NCBI RefSeq assembly: GCF_001278705.1
Contig: NZ_CP012600.1
Span: forward strand, 2,232,190-2,296,189
DNA length: 64,000 bases
Direction of reading: 5' to 3'
Source: Bacillus gobiensis
Lineage (GTDB): Bacteria; Bacillota; Bacilli; Bacillales; Bacillaceae
The position numbers and the translations under genes were made by a program. The notes beneath the pieces were generated by a model, which saw nothing but the letters and a program-made list of their open reading frames with translations, did no database searches and was not told where the DNA came from. Positions 29,741-41,903 of this stretch are shown in pieces (positions within the stretch are counted from its first letter, which is position 1; the number at the start of each line of letters is the position of its first letter).

Positions 29741-29817
29741 TGGTCGGGAAGACAGGATTCGAACCTGCGACCCCTTGGTCCCAAACCAAGTGCTCTACCA
29801 AGCTGAGCTACTTCCCG
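29741..29817 (-). tRNA. tRNA-Pro(UGG)
   Basis: Acceptor CGGGAAG, anticodon TGG in TTTGGGAC, CCA encoded. Confidence 0.95.
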
Positions 29818-29831
29818 TTTTCATAATAGTA

Positions 29832-29908
29832 TGGCGCGCCCGAGAGGAGTCGAACCCCTAACCTTTTGATCCGTAGTCAAACGCTCTATCCAATTGAGCT
29901 ACGGGCGC
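29832..29908 (-). tRNA. tRNA-Arg(ACG)
   Basis: Acceptor GCGCCCG with G73, anticodon ACG in CTACGGAT, presumably A34-to-inosine edited. CCA encoded. Confidence 0.95.
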
Positions 29909-29917
29909 GTGATCGTA

Positions 29918-30003
29918 TGCCGAGAGCCGGACTTGAACCGGCACGGTAGTCACCTACCGCAGGATTTTAAGTCCTGTGTGTCTGCCAATTCCACCATCCC
30001 GGC
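29918..30003 (-). tRNA. tRNA-Leu(UAA)
   Basis: Class II tRNA, acceptor GCCGGGA, anticodon TAA in CTTAAAAT. CCA is not encoded. Confidence 0.95.
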
Positions 30004-30015
30004 AAGCAGCAGTTA

Positions 30016-30087
30016 AGCGGAAGACGGGATTCGAACCCGCGACCCCCACCTTGGCAAGGTGATGTTCTACCACTGAACTACTTCCGC
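30016..30087 (-). tRNA. tRNA-Gly(GCC)
   Basis: Acceptor GCGGAAG with T73, anticodon GCC in TTGCCAAG. CCA is not encoded. Confidence 0.95.
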
Positions 30088-30095
30088 AAAAATCA

Positions 30096-30176
30096 TGCGG
30101 GTGAAGGGACTCGAACCCCCACGTCAAAGACACTAGATCCTAAGTCTAGCGCGTCTGCCAATTCCGCCACACCCGC
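30096..30176 (-). tRNA. tRNA-Leu(UAG)
   Basis: Class II tRNA, acceptor GCGGGTG, anticodon TAG in CTTAGGAT. CCA is not encoded. Confidence 0.95.
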
Positions 30177-30183
30177 ATAGCAG

Positions 30184-30259
30184 TGGTGAGCCATGAAGGA
30201 CTCGAACCTTCGACCCTCTGATTAAAAGTCAGATGCTCTACCGACTGAGCTAATGGCTC
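30184..30259 (-). tRNA. tRNA-Lys(UUU)
   Basis: Acceptor GAGCCAT, anticodon TTT in CTTTTAAT, CCA encoded. A 108-base gap separates it from tRNA-Thr; I see no clear promoter or terminator in that gap. Confidence 0.95.
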
Positions 30260-30367
30260 TTGTGCTGTCAACACTCAAAATATGACTTATTATCATGTAT
30301 ACATTTCTCTTCTAAAAAGAAAATATTCTTGATAAAAGAGCGACTTGTCTAGTATAACATAAATTAA

Positions 30368-30443
<76 letters not shown>

Positions 30444-30487
30444 ATATTTATTATTTTTCAATATTAAATATGTATGGTTAAACATGA

Positions 30488-30560
30488 TGGAGGATGACGG
30501 GCTCGAACCGCCGACCCTCTGCTTGTAAGGCAGATGCTCTCCCAGCTGAGCTAATCCTCC
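30488..30560 (-). tRNA. tRNA-Val(UAC)
   Basis: Acceptor GGAGGAT, anticodon TAC in CTTACAAG. CCA is not encoded. First gene of the array in the direction of transcription. Confidence 0.95.
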
Positions 30561-30599
30561 GTTAAGTTATCAAAGCTTTTCGTTAAGCTGACAAGAACT

Positions 30600-30629
30600 A
30601 TTATATACATGCTGCAAGTACTTTGTAAA
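30600..30629 (-). promoter_or_regulatory. promoter of the tRNA array
   Basis: TTTACA (30629-30624), 18-base spacer, perfect TATAAT (30605-30600) on the minus strand, 40 bases before tRNA-Val. With the terminator at 31487-31536 it indicates that the tRNA array is an independent transcription unit. Confidence 0.75.
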
Positions 30630-31452
30630 GACTTTTTTTAAAAAAATTAATTGTTTTATTAAGCAAATATTTTTCAGGATAAAACAAGAACAATTTTTAG
30701 ATAGATTCCCTATACTAATTATATAGGAAAAACCGCTAAATATCTAGGCTAGTATTCCTTATTAATAAGTGCAAATGAGCTAGATGATTGAATTGAAAAG
30801 CTAAGATATTTGCTTTTGATTATATCGTTGGGTGATAGTACGATAGAGATATTATTAACTTTCTTTTAGTTGAAAGTCTGCCAAGTATCAACGCAGTAAA
30901 ATAATAGTCGTAATGGCTTTATATCGAGATAGATTTCTTAATAAACCCATTCAATATTTTTCACCATCTAGTTATCCTCTATTTTTTACTAGTATGATGT
31001 GGAATTGTATTTGCCGGGGAATTCTATCGTCTTAAAAAACATCGTTTTAAAGGCCATATCCTAGCAAAAGAAACAACATAATGTTCCAGGCATCCCTAAT
31101 TTCAATCAAGCTGTATAAGGCTGTCTCACGTTGTATAAAGCTATTTAATATTATTTACATGTATACTTATGATCATCAAGCTTCCTCAGTGTCACGCCTG
31201 AAAATTATAGTTTATGCATCAACAAAAATTTCTTAAAATGTGCTAAAAAGGATAAGGTATATTAAAAATAAAGAAATGTGTACAGAATCTTTACATTCTG
31301 CTTCTTGGTTGTTAATGCCTTGTTTTGAATGACATTATGATTTTCAATATTTAGCTTTATCAACAAGAAGAATAAAATGATTTGTTCTTTTATTTTATCA
31401 GAAGCAGCAAGGCTAAAATTTCTTGAATTTATATTTCGTTATCTGTTAAAAA
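30630..31452. other. AT-rich spacer between tRNA array and 5S rRNA
   Basis: About 820 bases with no credible gene on either strand. I see no RNA family or mobile element here. A GCTGTCTCACGTTGTATAAA stretch near 31121 resembles the neighbouring terminator sequence but is not a clear repeat. Confidence 0.5.
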
Positions 31453-31470
31453 TGTCTCCCTTTTTATAGT
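31453..31470. repeat. 18-base element complementary to the rRNA terminator
   Basis: TGTCTCCCTTTTTATAGT is the exact reverse complement of 31507-31524, which forms the loop and one arm of the terminator hairpin. On the minus-strand transcript the element comes after the terminator, so the two could pair in an alternative structure. Confidence 0.7.
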
Positions 31471-31486
31471 TAAACAGCCATAACCA

Positions 31487-31536
31487 TAAAAAAAACAAGC
31501 TGTCTCACTATAAAAAGGGAGACAGCTTGTTTTTTC
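31487..31536 (-). terminator. strong terminator after 5S rRNA
   Basis: AACAAGCTGTCTC/GAGACAGCTTGTT (31494-31506 and 31519-31531), a perfect 13-bp stem with A/T runs on both sides. It follows the 5S gene on the minus strand and separates the rRNA operon from the tRNA array. Confidence 0.88.
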
Positions 31537-31542
31537 AATATA

Positions 31543-31658
<116 letters not shown>

Positions 31659-31873
31659 CTATGGGTTACGGCTTCCGATGAACGGCGGACTTCGTTGTCA
31701 TCTTCGTTCAGTCGCATCCTCACGTACTTAAGTACGCTCCGGTGCTCCTTCACTCGATTCCTAGAATTCCTTGTTCCTCGGGAACCCTCTTGGGTTCGAT
31801 AAGTGAACCGTAAGAGAGATATGTTCTCTCAAAACTGGATAACGTGGGGAGTATATGACATTCAATTAAACTA
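31659..31873 (-). other. 5S-23S spacer
   Basis: 215 bases without a tRNA. It contains the palindrome CGTACTTAAGTACG near 31733 and, close to the 23S end, a TTTTGAGAGAACATATCTCTC-like processing or boxA-like stretch. Confidence 0.6.
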
Positions 31874-34801
<2,928 letters not shown>

Positions 34802-34973
34802 GTTAGATCGAACTTACTACAAAAAAATCAATGTGAATGTCTTACTCTTTCGTTATCCAGTTTTCAAAGAACATCATCTTCATTTGAAGGAATGATCCTT
34901 CAAAACTAAACAAGATCGTACGTACCTGTCCCGAGGAAGCTCTCGGGAGAGCTCCCTCGTTTCCGTTCATTAT

Positions 34974-36533
<1,560 letters not shown>

Positions 36534-36655
36534 GTTTGACTGACTACGCATAGTCGCCTATGCGATTTTTTAAAACAAAATCTAGAATTAACAGGTACGT
36601 TTGTCTTGTTTAGTTTTCAAAGATCATTTTGCCTCTCGTCAAAAGCGACTCTATT

Positions 36656-36684
36656 AATATATCATCGTTAAAAGAAGTTGTCAA
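36656..36684 (-). promoter_or_regulatory. rRNA operon promoter
   Basis: TTGACA (36684-36679), 17-base spacer, TATATT (36661-36656) on the minus strand, about 120 bases before 16S. A typical boxA-like leader (TCTTTGAAAACTAAACAAG) follows. No second promoter of equal quality was identified. Confidence 0.85.
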
Positions 36685-37047
36685 CATCTTTTATAAAATT
36701 TATTAGAGTTATAAGTTATAGATTGAGACAGTTGTTATACTACCACTTTTTCATATTGGAATCAAGCCACAATATAATAAAAGCACAACGATAACGATTA
36801 ACACTTTATTTGGAATGTGCACTAAATGTGCTTCTTTTTTAATAGAAGAAACTTAATTACCTTTAAAAGGAACCGACAGCAAATAAACTGAACTGTAATG
36901 AATCAACCAACTTTAACTTCCTAAATTATAGAAAAAATGTTTCCTGGATAGAAAAAATAGTAAATTATTCTTTTTCTGGGGATTTTGATTCGTGACTATT
37001 GAGTGATTTTAGTGAATTTTTCTATGTGTTACGATTTTTTTATACAT
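36685..37047. other. intergenic region between rrn promoter and peptide gene
   Basis: About 360 AT-rich bases. A small hairpin GCAC/GTGC followed by TTCTTTTTT lies near 36817-36841. Two direct copies of ATAGAAAAAAT (36928-36938 and 36948-36958) are 20 bases apart, about two helical turns, and could be regulator sites for the downstream peptide gene. Confidence 0.45.
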
Positions 37048-37060
37048 GGGAGGTGAAAAT

Positions 37061-37273
37061 ATGACGTATACTGCACCGCAAGTTGACTATTCAGTAATGA
37101 GACCTGCTATCATGGATCAAGCATGGTTTCTAGTATTCATTGCTGTCCTTTTGGGACTTGGTGCAACAGTCGTTCTTGGAGCAGCAGTTTGGTGTATTTA
37201 CAATGGACACGGCAGCTTTACAGGATCAGTTCAATGGGTAAATGGATTAAAAGTCAGCATAGAATGTATTTAG
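37061..37273 (+). CDS. putative precursor peptide of a RiPP/bacteriocin-like cassette
   Basis: A 70-residue peptide from ATG 37061, with GGGAGGTG just upstream (a longer frame from ATG 37046 would include the binding site). A polar N-terminal part (MTYTAPQVDYSVMRPAIMDQ) is followed by one hydrophobic helix (AWFLVFIAVLLGLGATVVLG) and a Cys- and Gly-containing tail (VWCIYNGHGSFTGSVQW, then VNGLKVSIECI) with two cysteines. I recognise no family. Its role as precursor is inferred from its size and from its neighbours: a hairpin, an ABC exporter and an RRE-protease fusion, all on the same strand. It could instead be an immunity or single-span membrane peptide. Confidence 0.6.
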   Translation: MTYTAPQVDYSVMRPAIMDQAWFLVFIAVLLGLGATVVLGAAVWCIYNGHGSFTGSVQWVNGLKVSIECI

Positions 37274-37318
37274 ACATACTGAGGATTCATCTCACTTACT
37301 TCTTAGACATAAACATCG

Positions 37319-37350
37319 GGGTTAAACCGTTGTGACGTGCGGTTTAACCC
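37319..37350 (+). terminator. hairpin between peptide gene and ABC genes
   Basis: GGGTTAAACCG/CGGTTTAACCC (37319-37329 and 37340-37350), a perfect 11-bp stem 46 bases after the peptide stop, followed by TTTAG only. It may act as a partial terminator or mRNA-stabilising hairpin, giving more peptide mRNA than transporter mRNA. Confidence 0.65.
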
Positions 37351-37710
37351 TTTAGCAAAGAATAAAAGGCAGCCTTCTGACTCATGCAGTATTCTTAAAA
37401 AACTAAGTAAGCATTAAACCCTTTTTAAACGGCGGCCTCAGTCAGGCTTTTATAAGTTCGCGTGTTGATGGACGACTACAGTGCATCAAGAAACACAAAT
37501 TGTTCTGGCAGCTTAAAACTTATATTGCTTTACAATGAACAAGAAAAATTTTGCTTGTCTGTCAAAAAAAGCCTGACCCGATTAAAGATGATCGATTACA
37601 CCAAAAGCCACTTCAAATCTGACTTCACTTCCATACCTTATGCCTAATGGCTTTCTAAAGATTTTCATAGGCTGTCTCGTTCGGAAAGTCTGTAATCATC
37701 TGGAGGTCAT
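37351..37710. other. intergenic region before the ABC genes
   Basis: 360 bases. A 61-codon frame at 37462-37647 has no good binding site and no recognisable content, so I do not call it a gene. GGAGG lies at 37701-37705 ahead of the ATPase. Confidence 0.5.
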
Positions 37711-38457
37711 ATGTTAACAATTGAAAATCTAACCAAAACGTATAAAAATAATGTGACTGCTGTGAAAGATTTTAATATAACTGTAAAGCCGGCAGAAATT
37801 GTCGCGGTTGCCGGCCCAAACGGATCTGGAAAGACTTCAATGATCAACTGTATTTTAGGCATTATTAAACAAAATAAAGGAAACATTATGATTGGCGATT
37901 TAACTAATGAAGATGCTTCCTTTAAAAAAAAGCTTGCATATGTTCCTGACGATTTACTGTTACCAGAAGCATTAACAGGAAAGGAATATTTAGATTTCAT
38001 TCTCTCTATGTACGAATGTAATTCAATACAAAAAAGAAATCAACTTATTGAACTATTTGATATGAAAAAAGCTTTATCAGAACCGATTGAAACATATTCA
38101 CACGGAATGAAAAAGAAAATACAGCTTATCGCGGCTTTTATGCTGGATAGTACGATAATCATCATGGATGAACCTTTTCGGGGACTTGATATTGAAGCAG
38201 TAATAAACACAAAAAAATTAATGAAACGATATACTTCCAATAACGGAGCAATTCTTCTTTCGACTCATGATATGCTCGCTGCCGAAGAATTGTGTAACAG
38301 GATTGCCATTATCTCTAAGGGACATAAGATGGATGAAGGAACAACTGCTCATCTTAAAGAAAAATACGGATGCAGCACGCTAGAGCAAGTGTTTCTAAAA
38401 GCATCTATGTTAAGTGACAGGGGTGCCCGTTTCGATGAAATCATTAATAATTTCTAA
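37711..38457 (+). CDS. ABC transporter ATP-binding protein (peptide cassette)
   Basis: A 248-residue ATPase of the export (ABC-2/CcmA-like) type. Walker A is GPNGSGKTS, the signature region is YSHGMKKKIQ (the SHGM form common in such exporters), Walker B is IIIMDEPFRGLD, and the H-loop is LLSTHD. It resembles the ATPases of the bacteriocin and immunity ABC pairs such as YydI and of YthP, which neighbours the rRNA operon in B. subtilis; the sequence alone does not decide between them. It overlaps the permease gene by 23 bases. Confidence 0.85.
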   Translation: MLTIENLTKTYKNNVTAVKDFNITVKPAEIVAVAGPNGSGKTSMINCILGIIKQNKGNIMIGDLTNEDASFKKKLAYVPDDLLLPEALTGKEYLDFILSMYECNSIQKRNQLIELFDMKKALSEPIETYSHGMKKKIQLIAAFMLDSTIIIMDEPFRGLDIEAVINTKKLMKRYTSNNGAILLSTHDMLAAEELCNRIAIISKGHKMDEGTTAHLKEKYGCSTLEQVFLKASMLSDRGARFDEIINNF

Positions 38458-39901
38458 AACGATGTTGAAAATGTGGCAAAGAGAAATAAATAAGATTTTT
38501 GATACCACAATGAAGCGTATTCTGGCCATTTTGTTCTTTCTGTTTACTGTCACGATAGCCGCTATAATCGGCTACAGCTTTACGGGTACTTTTTTAAAAG
38601 CCTTTTTAACAGGCAGAGAGCAATCTCTAGGGCTTCTGGCAACATCAATGTCGATCAATGCTTCAATTTTTACTTCATTACTGTTTGTCCTCATTAAAGT
38701 CAGGACACCCGAACAGGATCGTTTTTCTATGCAGCTTAGCTGGCTTCCGCTAACAACGTTTCAAAAAAGCTTAGGTTATTTTATTCCGATAATGGCTGTT
38801 GTATCATCTATTATTTTATTTATCATCGGCATTTTATTAATTCCTAATTTTATCATAAATAGAATTGGCATCGGTTTTACTATCGGTTTTTTTGCCATGA
38901 TTTTTGTTCAGACGATATTTGTTTTGTCGTTCATTAATCTAATCTATAACGCCACGTACATGTTTATTTTAAAAATCAAATTTCCATTACAAAAGTTTTT
39001 TTCTTTATTTGTATTGCTCGTTTTAGTTTCAGGGTATATTATGACTCATTTTAATATAAATAAAATCGCAAAGACATATCAAACTTTTGATTATGATTTT
39101 ATGTATTTTTCAGCCCCCTTTTTTCTTTCCCTGCAAGGAATTTATCCTGAGGGAGTTAATTATTTTATCTTAACAGGCTTCATTCTGTTTACGATTATCT
39201 GTGCATTTATGTCAATGTCTCTTATGCCGATCATGTCAGAAAAAAGATCGCTCAAGCTGTTAAGCAGCCTTCCGTTCCCTTCTGCCAAAGGTTGGAGCCT
39301 TCTTGTGAAAGAGATCAAATCACAGGTGAGAAATGAGGAAAATATTCTTAATTTTATATTGCTCTTTATCATTATTGTGTTTGTAAAATACAGGTTCAAT
39401 TTGGATTTCAGTGATCAAAAGTTATTAATACTTAGTGCTTTTTCAGGATTGATCGCGTTCAATTCATTCGGAAATGACCGAATTGTATTACCGGTGTATA
39501 AAACAATTGGATTAAAGCCGTCAGAGGTTGTTTTATTTAAATATTGCGGACTTGTGGTTATCGGAATGTTACAAGTTTTTCTCTTGGCACTGTTTACATG
39601 TACTGCACCGGAAAGCTTCATAGTCCTGCTGCAAAGCATCGGCGTGCTTTTAAATTCATGCGGACTGTTTTATTTAGTCGGAATTTTATTGCCGCTTGAC
39701 CGAAACAATCCGTACACGGGAATCTTTTCATTCGGAATGTTGATTATTATGATGATTCCTATATTTTTTATCGGGAACTACTTAATAGGCTCAGCAGGAA
39801 TCGAGTTGCAATGGATCATGTTACTATGTTTTGAATTGCTGCTTCTTTTTGTTATTCATAAAGGCTTTAAATGGAGGTATGAGCATGATTCAGCCTCTTA
39901 A
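38435..39901 (+). CDS. ABC transporter permease (peptide cassette)
   Basis: A 488-residue protein with about ten to twelve hydrophobic segments in two halves separated by a polar stretch near residue 290 (KEIKSQVRNEEN). ATG 38435 follows AGGGGTG within the end of the ATPase gene, so translation is coupled. It is the membrane partner of the ATPase, presumably exporting the peptide or giving immunity. No conserved domain beyond the ABC-2-like layout is visible. Confidence 0.75.
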   Translation: MKSLIISKTMLKMWQREINKIFDTTMKRILAILFFLFTVTIAAIIGYSFTGTFLKAFLTGREQSLGLLATSMSINASIFTSLLFVLIKVRTPEQDRFSMQLSWLPLTTFQKSLGYFIPIMAVVSSIILFIIGILLIPNFIINRIGIGFTIGFFAMIFVQTIFVLSFINLIYNATYMFILKIKFPLQKFFSLFVLLVLVSGYIMTHFNINKIAKTYQTFDYDFMYFSAPFFLSLQGIYPEGVNYFILTGFILFTIICAFMSMSLMPIMSEKRSLKLLSSLPFPSAKGWSLLVKEIKSQVRNEENILNFILLFIIIVFVKYRFNLDFSDQKLLILSAFSGLIAFNSFGNDRIVLPVYKTIGLKPSEVVLFKYCGLVVIGMLQVFLLALFTCTAPESFIVLLQSIGVLLNSCGLFYLVGILLPLDRNNPYTGIFSFGMLIIMMIPIFFIGNYLIGSAGIELQWIMLLCFELLLLFVIHKGFKWRYEHDSAS

Positions 39902-40787
39902 AGAAGTGTTGAAGATTGAGAGAATCCCTTCTCTTCCTGTGCATGTAACACTAAAGAAAAAGCACTTGACAGATGACCAGCTCGGCGCAGAGTTTCCCAT
40001 TAACGAATCCGCATATCATATGCTAAAAGAAATGGACGGAAAAAAAACTGAAGGCGAAATAACGGAATCAATTGCAAAAATATTTAATGTGAAAGAAAAA
40101 GTTATTTCAAATGATTTCAATAAACTTTTACTAGAGTTAAATTCACATTATTTAGTTGCACTTCGCTATCAGTCTCCATCATTATTAGTCACTTTTTTAC
40201 TCCAGTTTTTCAAGCAGTATCATTTTAAATATAAGGAACGCTATATGAGTAACGGAGAGTCCTTTTGGTCGATTTTTTTCACTTGTTTATTCATTGTAAC
40301 GAAAAAAATTATTTTCATTTGGTTTTTATTTATGATAGTCGCGACTGTTGCTTTTTTAATCATTCCGGACCAATCCATTGTCAATATTGCAGTTTATTTC
40401 ACGGTCATTTATATAGCCCTGATAACAGGAACAGCATTACATGAAACTGCGCATGGATATTGTCACCGTAAGTTTGCGGGAAATCATGGGCCTCGAGGCT
40501 TTTTTGCCTCTGATATGATGTCAGTTAAATTTGTTAGGCCAGTCATTAAGCCTTATAAGTTAAAGATGCTCTGGATCACCGCCCTAGGTCCGTTAGTGCC
40601 AGGTTTATTGGGCGCTTCGGGAATTACGATTACGTTTCTGTATTTAAGGGAAAATCCAGTATCTTCAGGTTTCTTCATTTTTTCAATCGTTTATTTTATT
40701 CATCTTTTATACCTGCTGCCGTTCATGGGAGATGGGAAATCAATCATCAAGCAGCTGATGCTTGAAAGAATGGGAGGTCAAAAATGA
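39885..40787 (+). CDS. PqqD-like (RRE) domain fused to M50-type membrane metalloprotease
   Basis: A 300-residue protein. Residues about 1-95 look like a PqqD-type domain, the leader-binding RiPP recognition element: a beta-start ahead of FPINESAYHMLKEMDGKKTE and GEITESIAKIFNVKEKVISN. From about 125 it is membrane-embedded. TALHETAHGYCHRKFAG holds the HExxH zinc motif in a helix, as in M50 site-2 proteases, and a later LLPFMGDGKS supplies the usual distal Asp. This architecture matches YydH-like peptide zinc metalloproteases. The likely job is to bind a leader and cut the peptide in the membrane. ATG 39885 is preferred, with GGAGG seven bases upstream, inside the end of the permease gene. Confidence 0.75.
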   Translation: MIQPLKEVLKIERIPSLPVHVTLKKKHLTDDQLGAEFPINESAYHMLKEMDGKKTEGEITESIAKIFNVKEKVISNDFNKLLLELNSHYLVALRYQSPSLLVTFLLQFFKQYHFKYKERYMSNGESFWSIFFTCLFIVTKKIIFIWFLFMIVATVAFLIIPDQSIVNIAVYFTVIYIALITGTALHETAHGYCHRKFAGNHGPRGFFASDMMSVKFVRPVIKPYKLKMLWITALGPLVPGLLGASGITITFLYLRENPVSSGFFIFSIVYFIHLLYLLPFMGDGKSIIKQLMLERMGGQK

Positions 40788-41065
40788 TGAAATTAGAATC
40801 TTTAAAGCATGGCGCCATTTTCGGAAGTTTTATCGCATTTCTCGGATATCCAATGCTGTTGGCCGCTGTGTTCTTTTATCATTTATTTCAAGCGAAATCC
40901 AATAACGATTTATTATTTAATAGTTTGTCATTTGAAATGGATGGGAATTCAGCGTTTACCTTTCAGATCAAACCTAACTTCTTCATTATTATGATTTCGT
41001 TATTTATCGTTGTCTTTATCATCGTTTCGATAATTTCCAGTATAAGAAAAAAGCGTTTTAATTAA
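40784..41065 (+). CDS. small two-helix membrane protein
   Basis: A 93-residue protein with two membrane helices (AIFGSFIAFLGYPMLLAAVFF and FFIIMISLFIVVFIIVSIIS) and a basic C-terminus. Its start overlaps the protease stop (ATGATGA), so the four cassette genes are translationally linked. No family is recognised; an immunity or helper role is inferred only from position. Confidence 0.65.
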   Translation: MMKLESLKHGAIFGSFIAFLGYPMLLAAVFFYHLFQAKSNNDLLFNSLSFEMDGNSAFTFQIKPNFFIIMISLFIVVFIIVSIISSIRKKRFN

Positions 41066-41072
41066 ACATAAA

Positions 41073-41098
41073 AAGCTTAGGAGGATCCTCCTAAGCTT
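41073..41098. terminator. perfect palindromic terminator closing the peptide cassette
   Basis: AAGCTTAGGAG-GATC-CTCCTAAGCTT, an 11-bp perfect stem eight bases after the last cassette gene and convergent to thiZ. It probably terminates both directions. Confidence 0.8.
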
Positions 41099-41156
41099 AT
41101 TTCTTGGTCGATAATTTATTATAGTTTTGCAAAAAATAAATTTCCCTCAACTAATT

Positions 41157-41891
41157 CTAGACTCCAAGACTGCTAAGCAGCTCATTCTTTAGTTCAGAAA
41201 AACTTTTTGATAATAGAAATCCATTACTTCTAGGGTGTTTCTCCTTCACATGGACTTCTTTTACGATACGTCCGGGACGGCTAGACATGACATAAATCCG
41301 ATCAGACAAAAATATCGCTTCATCTATATCATGTGTGATTAACAAGAAACTCTGCTTTGTTTCCATTCTAACAGTAGTCAGCCATTTCAGCATTTCACGC
41401 TTTGTTAAAGCATCAAGCTTGCCAAAAGGTTCATCGAGCGCAAGTAAGCGTTTGTCTGTCAAAACGGTTCGCAGAAAGTTCGCCCGCTGCTTCATACCTC
41501 CGGACAACGCACTCGGATAATACTCTTCAAAGCCGCTCAGTCCAAATTTCTCAACTAACTGGCGCGCTTTTTTTTCAGCATCTTTTTTTCTAATTCCCAT
41601 AATTTCTTGAGGAATGATTACATTTTCCAATACAGTTCTCCACGGAAACAACACGTCTTTTTGCGGCATGTATCCTAGTTTATTCGTTGTTCCTGTCACA
41701 TTTTCTTCATTGAAATAAATTTCTCCGTTGCTTGGTGCAATCAGGCCGGTAACAATCTCTAAAAGAGTGCTTTTCCCGCAGCCGCTAGGTCCAATGATAC
41801 TTACAAATTCTTCTTTTTTCACATGAAGATCGATTGTATCTAAAACGCTTAGATTATCAAATGATTTTGAAACAGACTTTATCGTAAGCAT
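41157..41891 (-). CDS. thiZ: thiamine-precursor ABC transporter ATP-binding protein ThiZ
   Basis: A 244-residue ABC ATPase of the NitT/TauT (SsuB/ThiZ) group: Walker A GPSGCGKST, GYMPQKDVLFPWRTVLENV as Q-loop region, LSGGMKQR signature, Walker B LLALDEPFGKLD, H-loop LITHD. It is the last gene of the riboswitch-controlled operon, 12 bases after thiY, and would energise import of a thiamine breakdown product (formylaminopyrimidine/HMP type). Confidence 0.85.
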   Translation of the reverse strand: MLTIKSVSKSFDNLSVLDTIDLHVKKEEFVSIIGPSGCGKSTLLEIVTGLIAPSNGEIYFNEENVTGTTNKLGYMPQKDVLFPWRTVLENVIIPQEIMGIRKKDAEKKARQLVEKFGLSGFEEYYPSALSGGMKQRANFLRTVLTDKRLLALDEPFGKLDALTKREMLKWLTTVRMETKQSFLLITHDIDEAIFLSDRIYVMSSRPGRIVKEVHVKEKHPRSNGFLLSKSFSELKNELLSSLGV

Positions 41892-41903
41892 GAGAAACTG
41901 CTC

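Noticed and set aside
37462..37647. 61-codon frame between the peptide gene and the ABC genes, considered as a second peptide.
   Set aside because: No good Shine-Dalgarno, no resemblance to the first peptide and mixed composition; probably chance.
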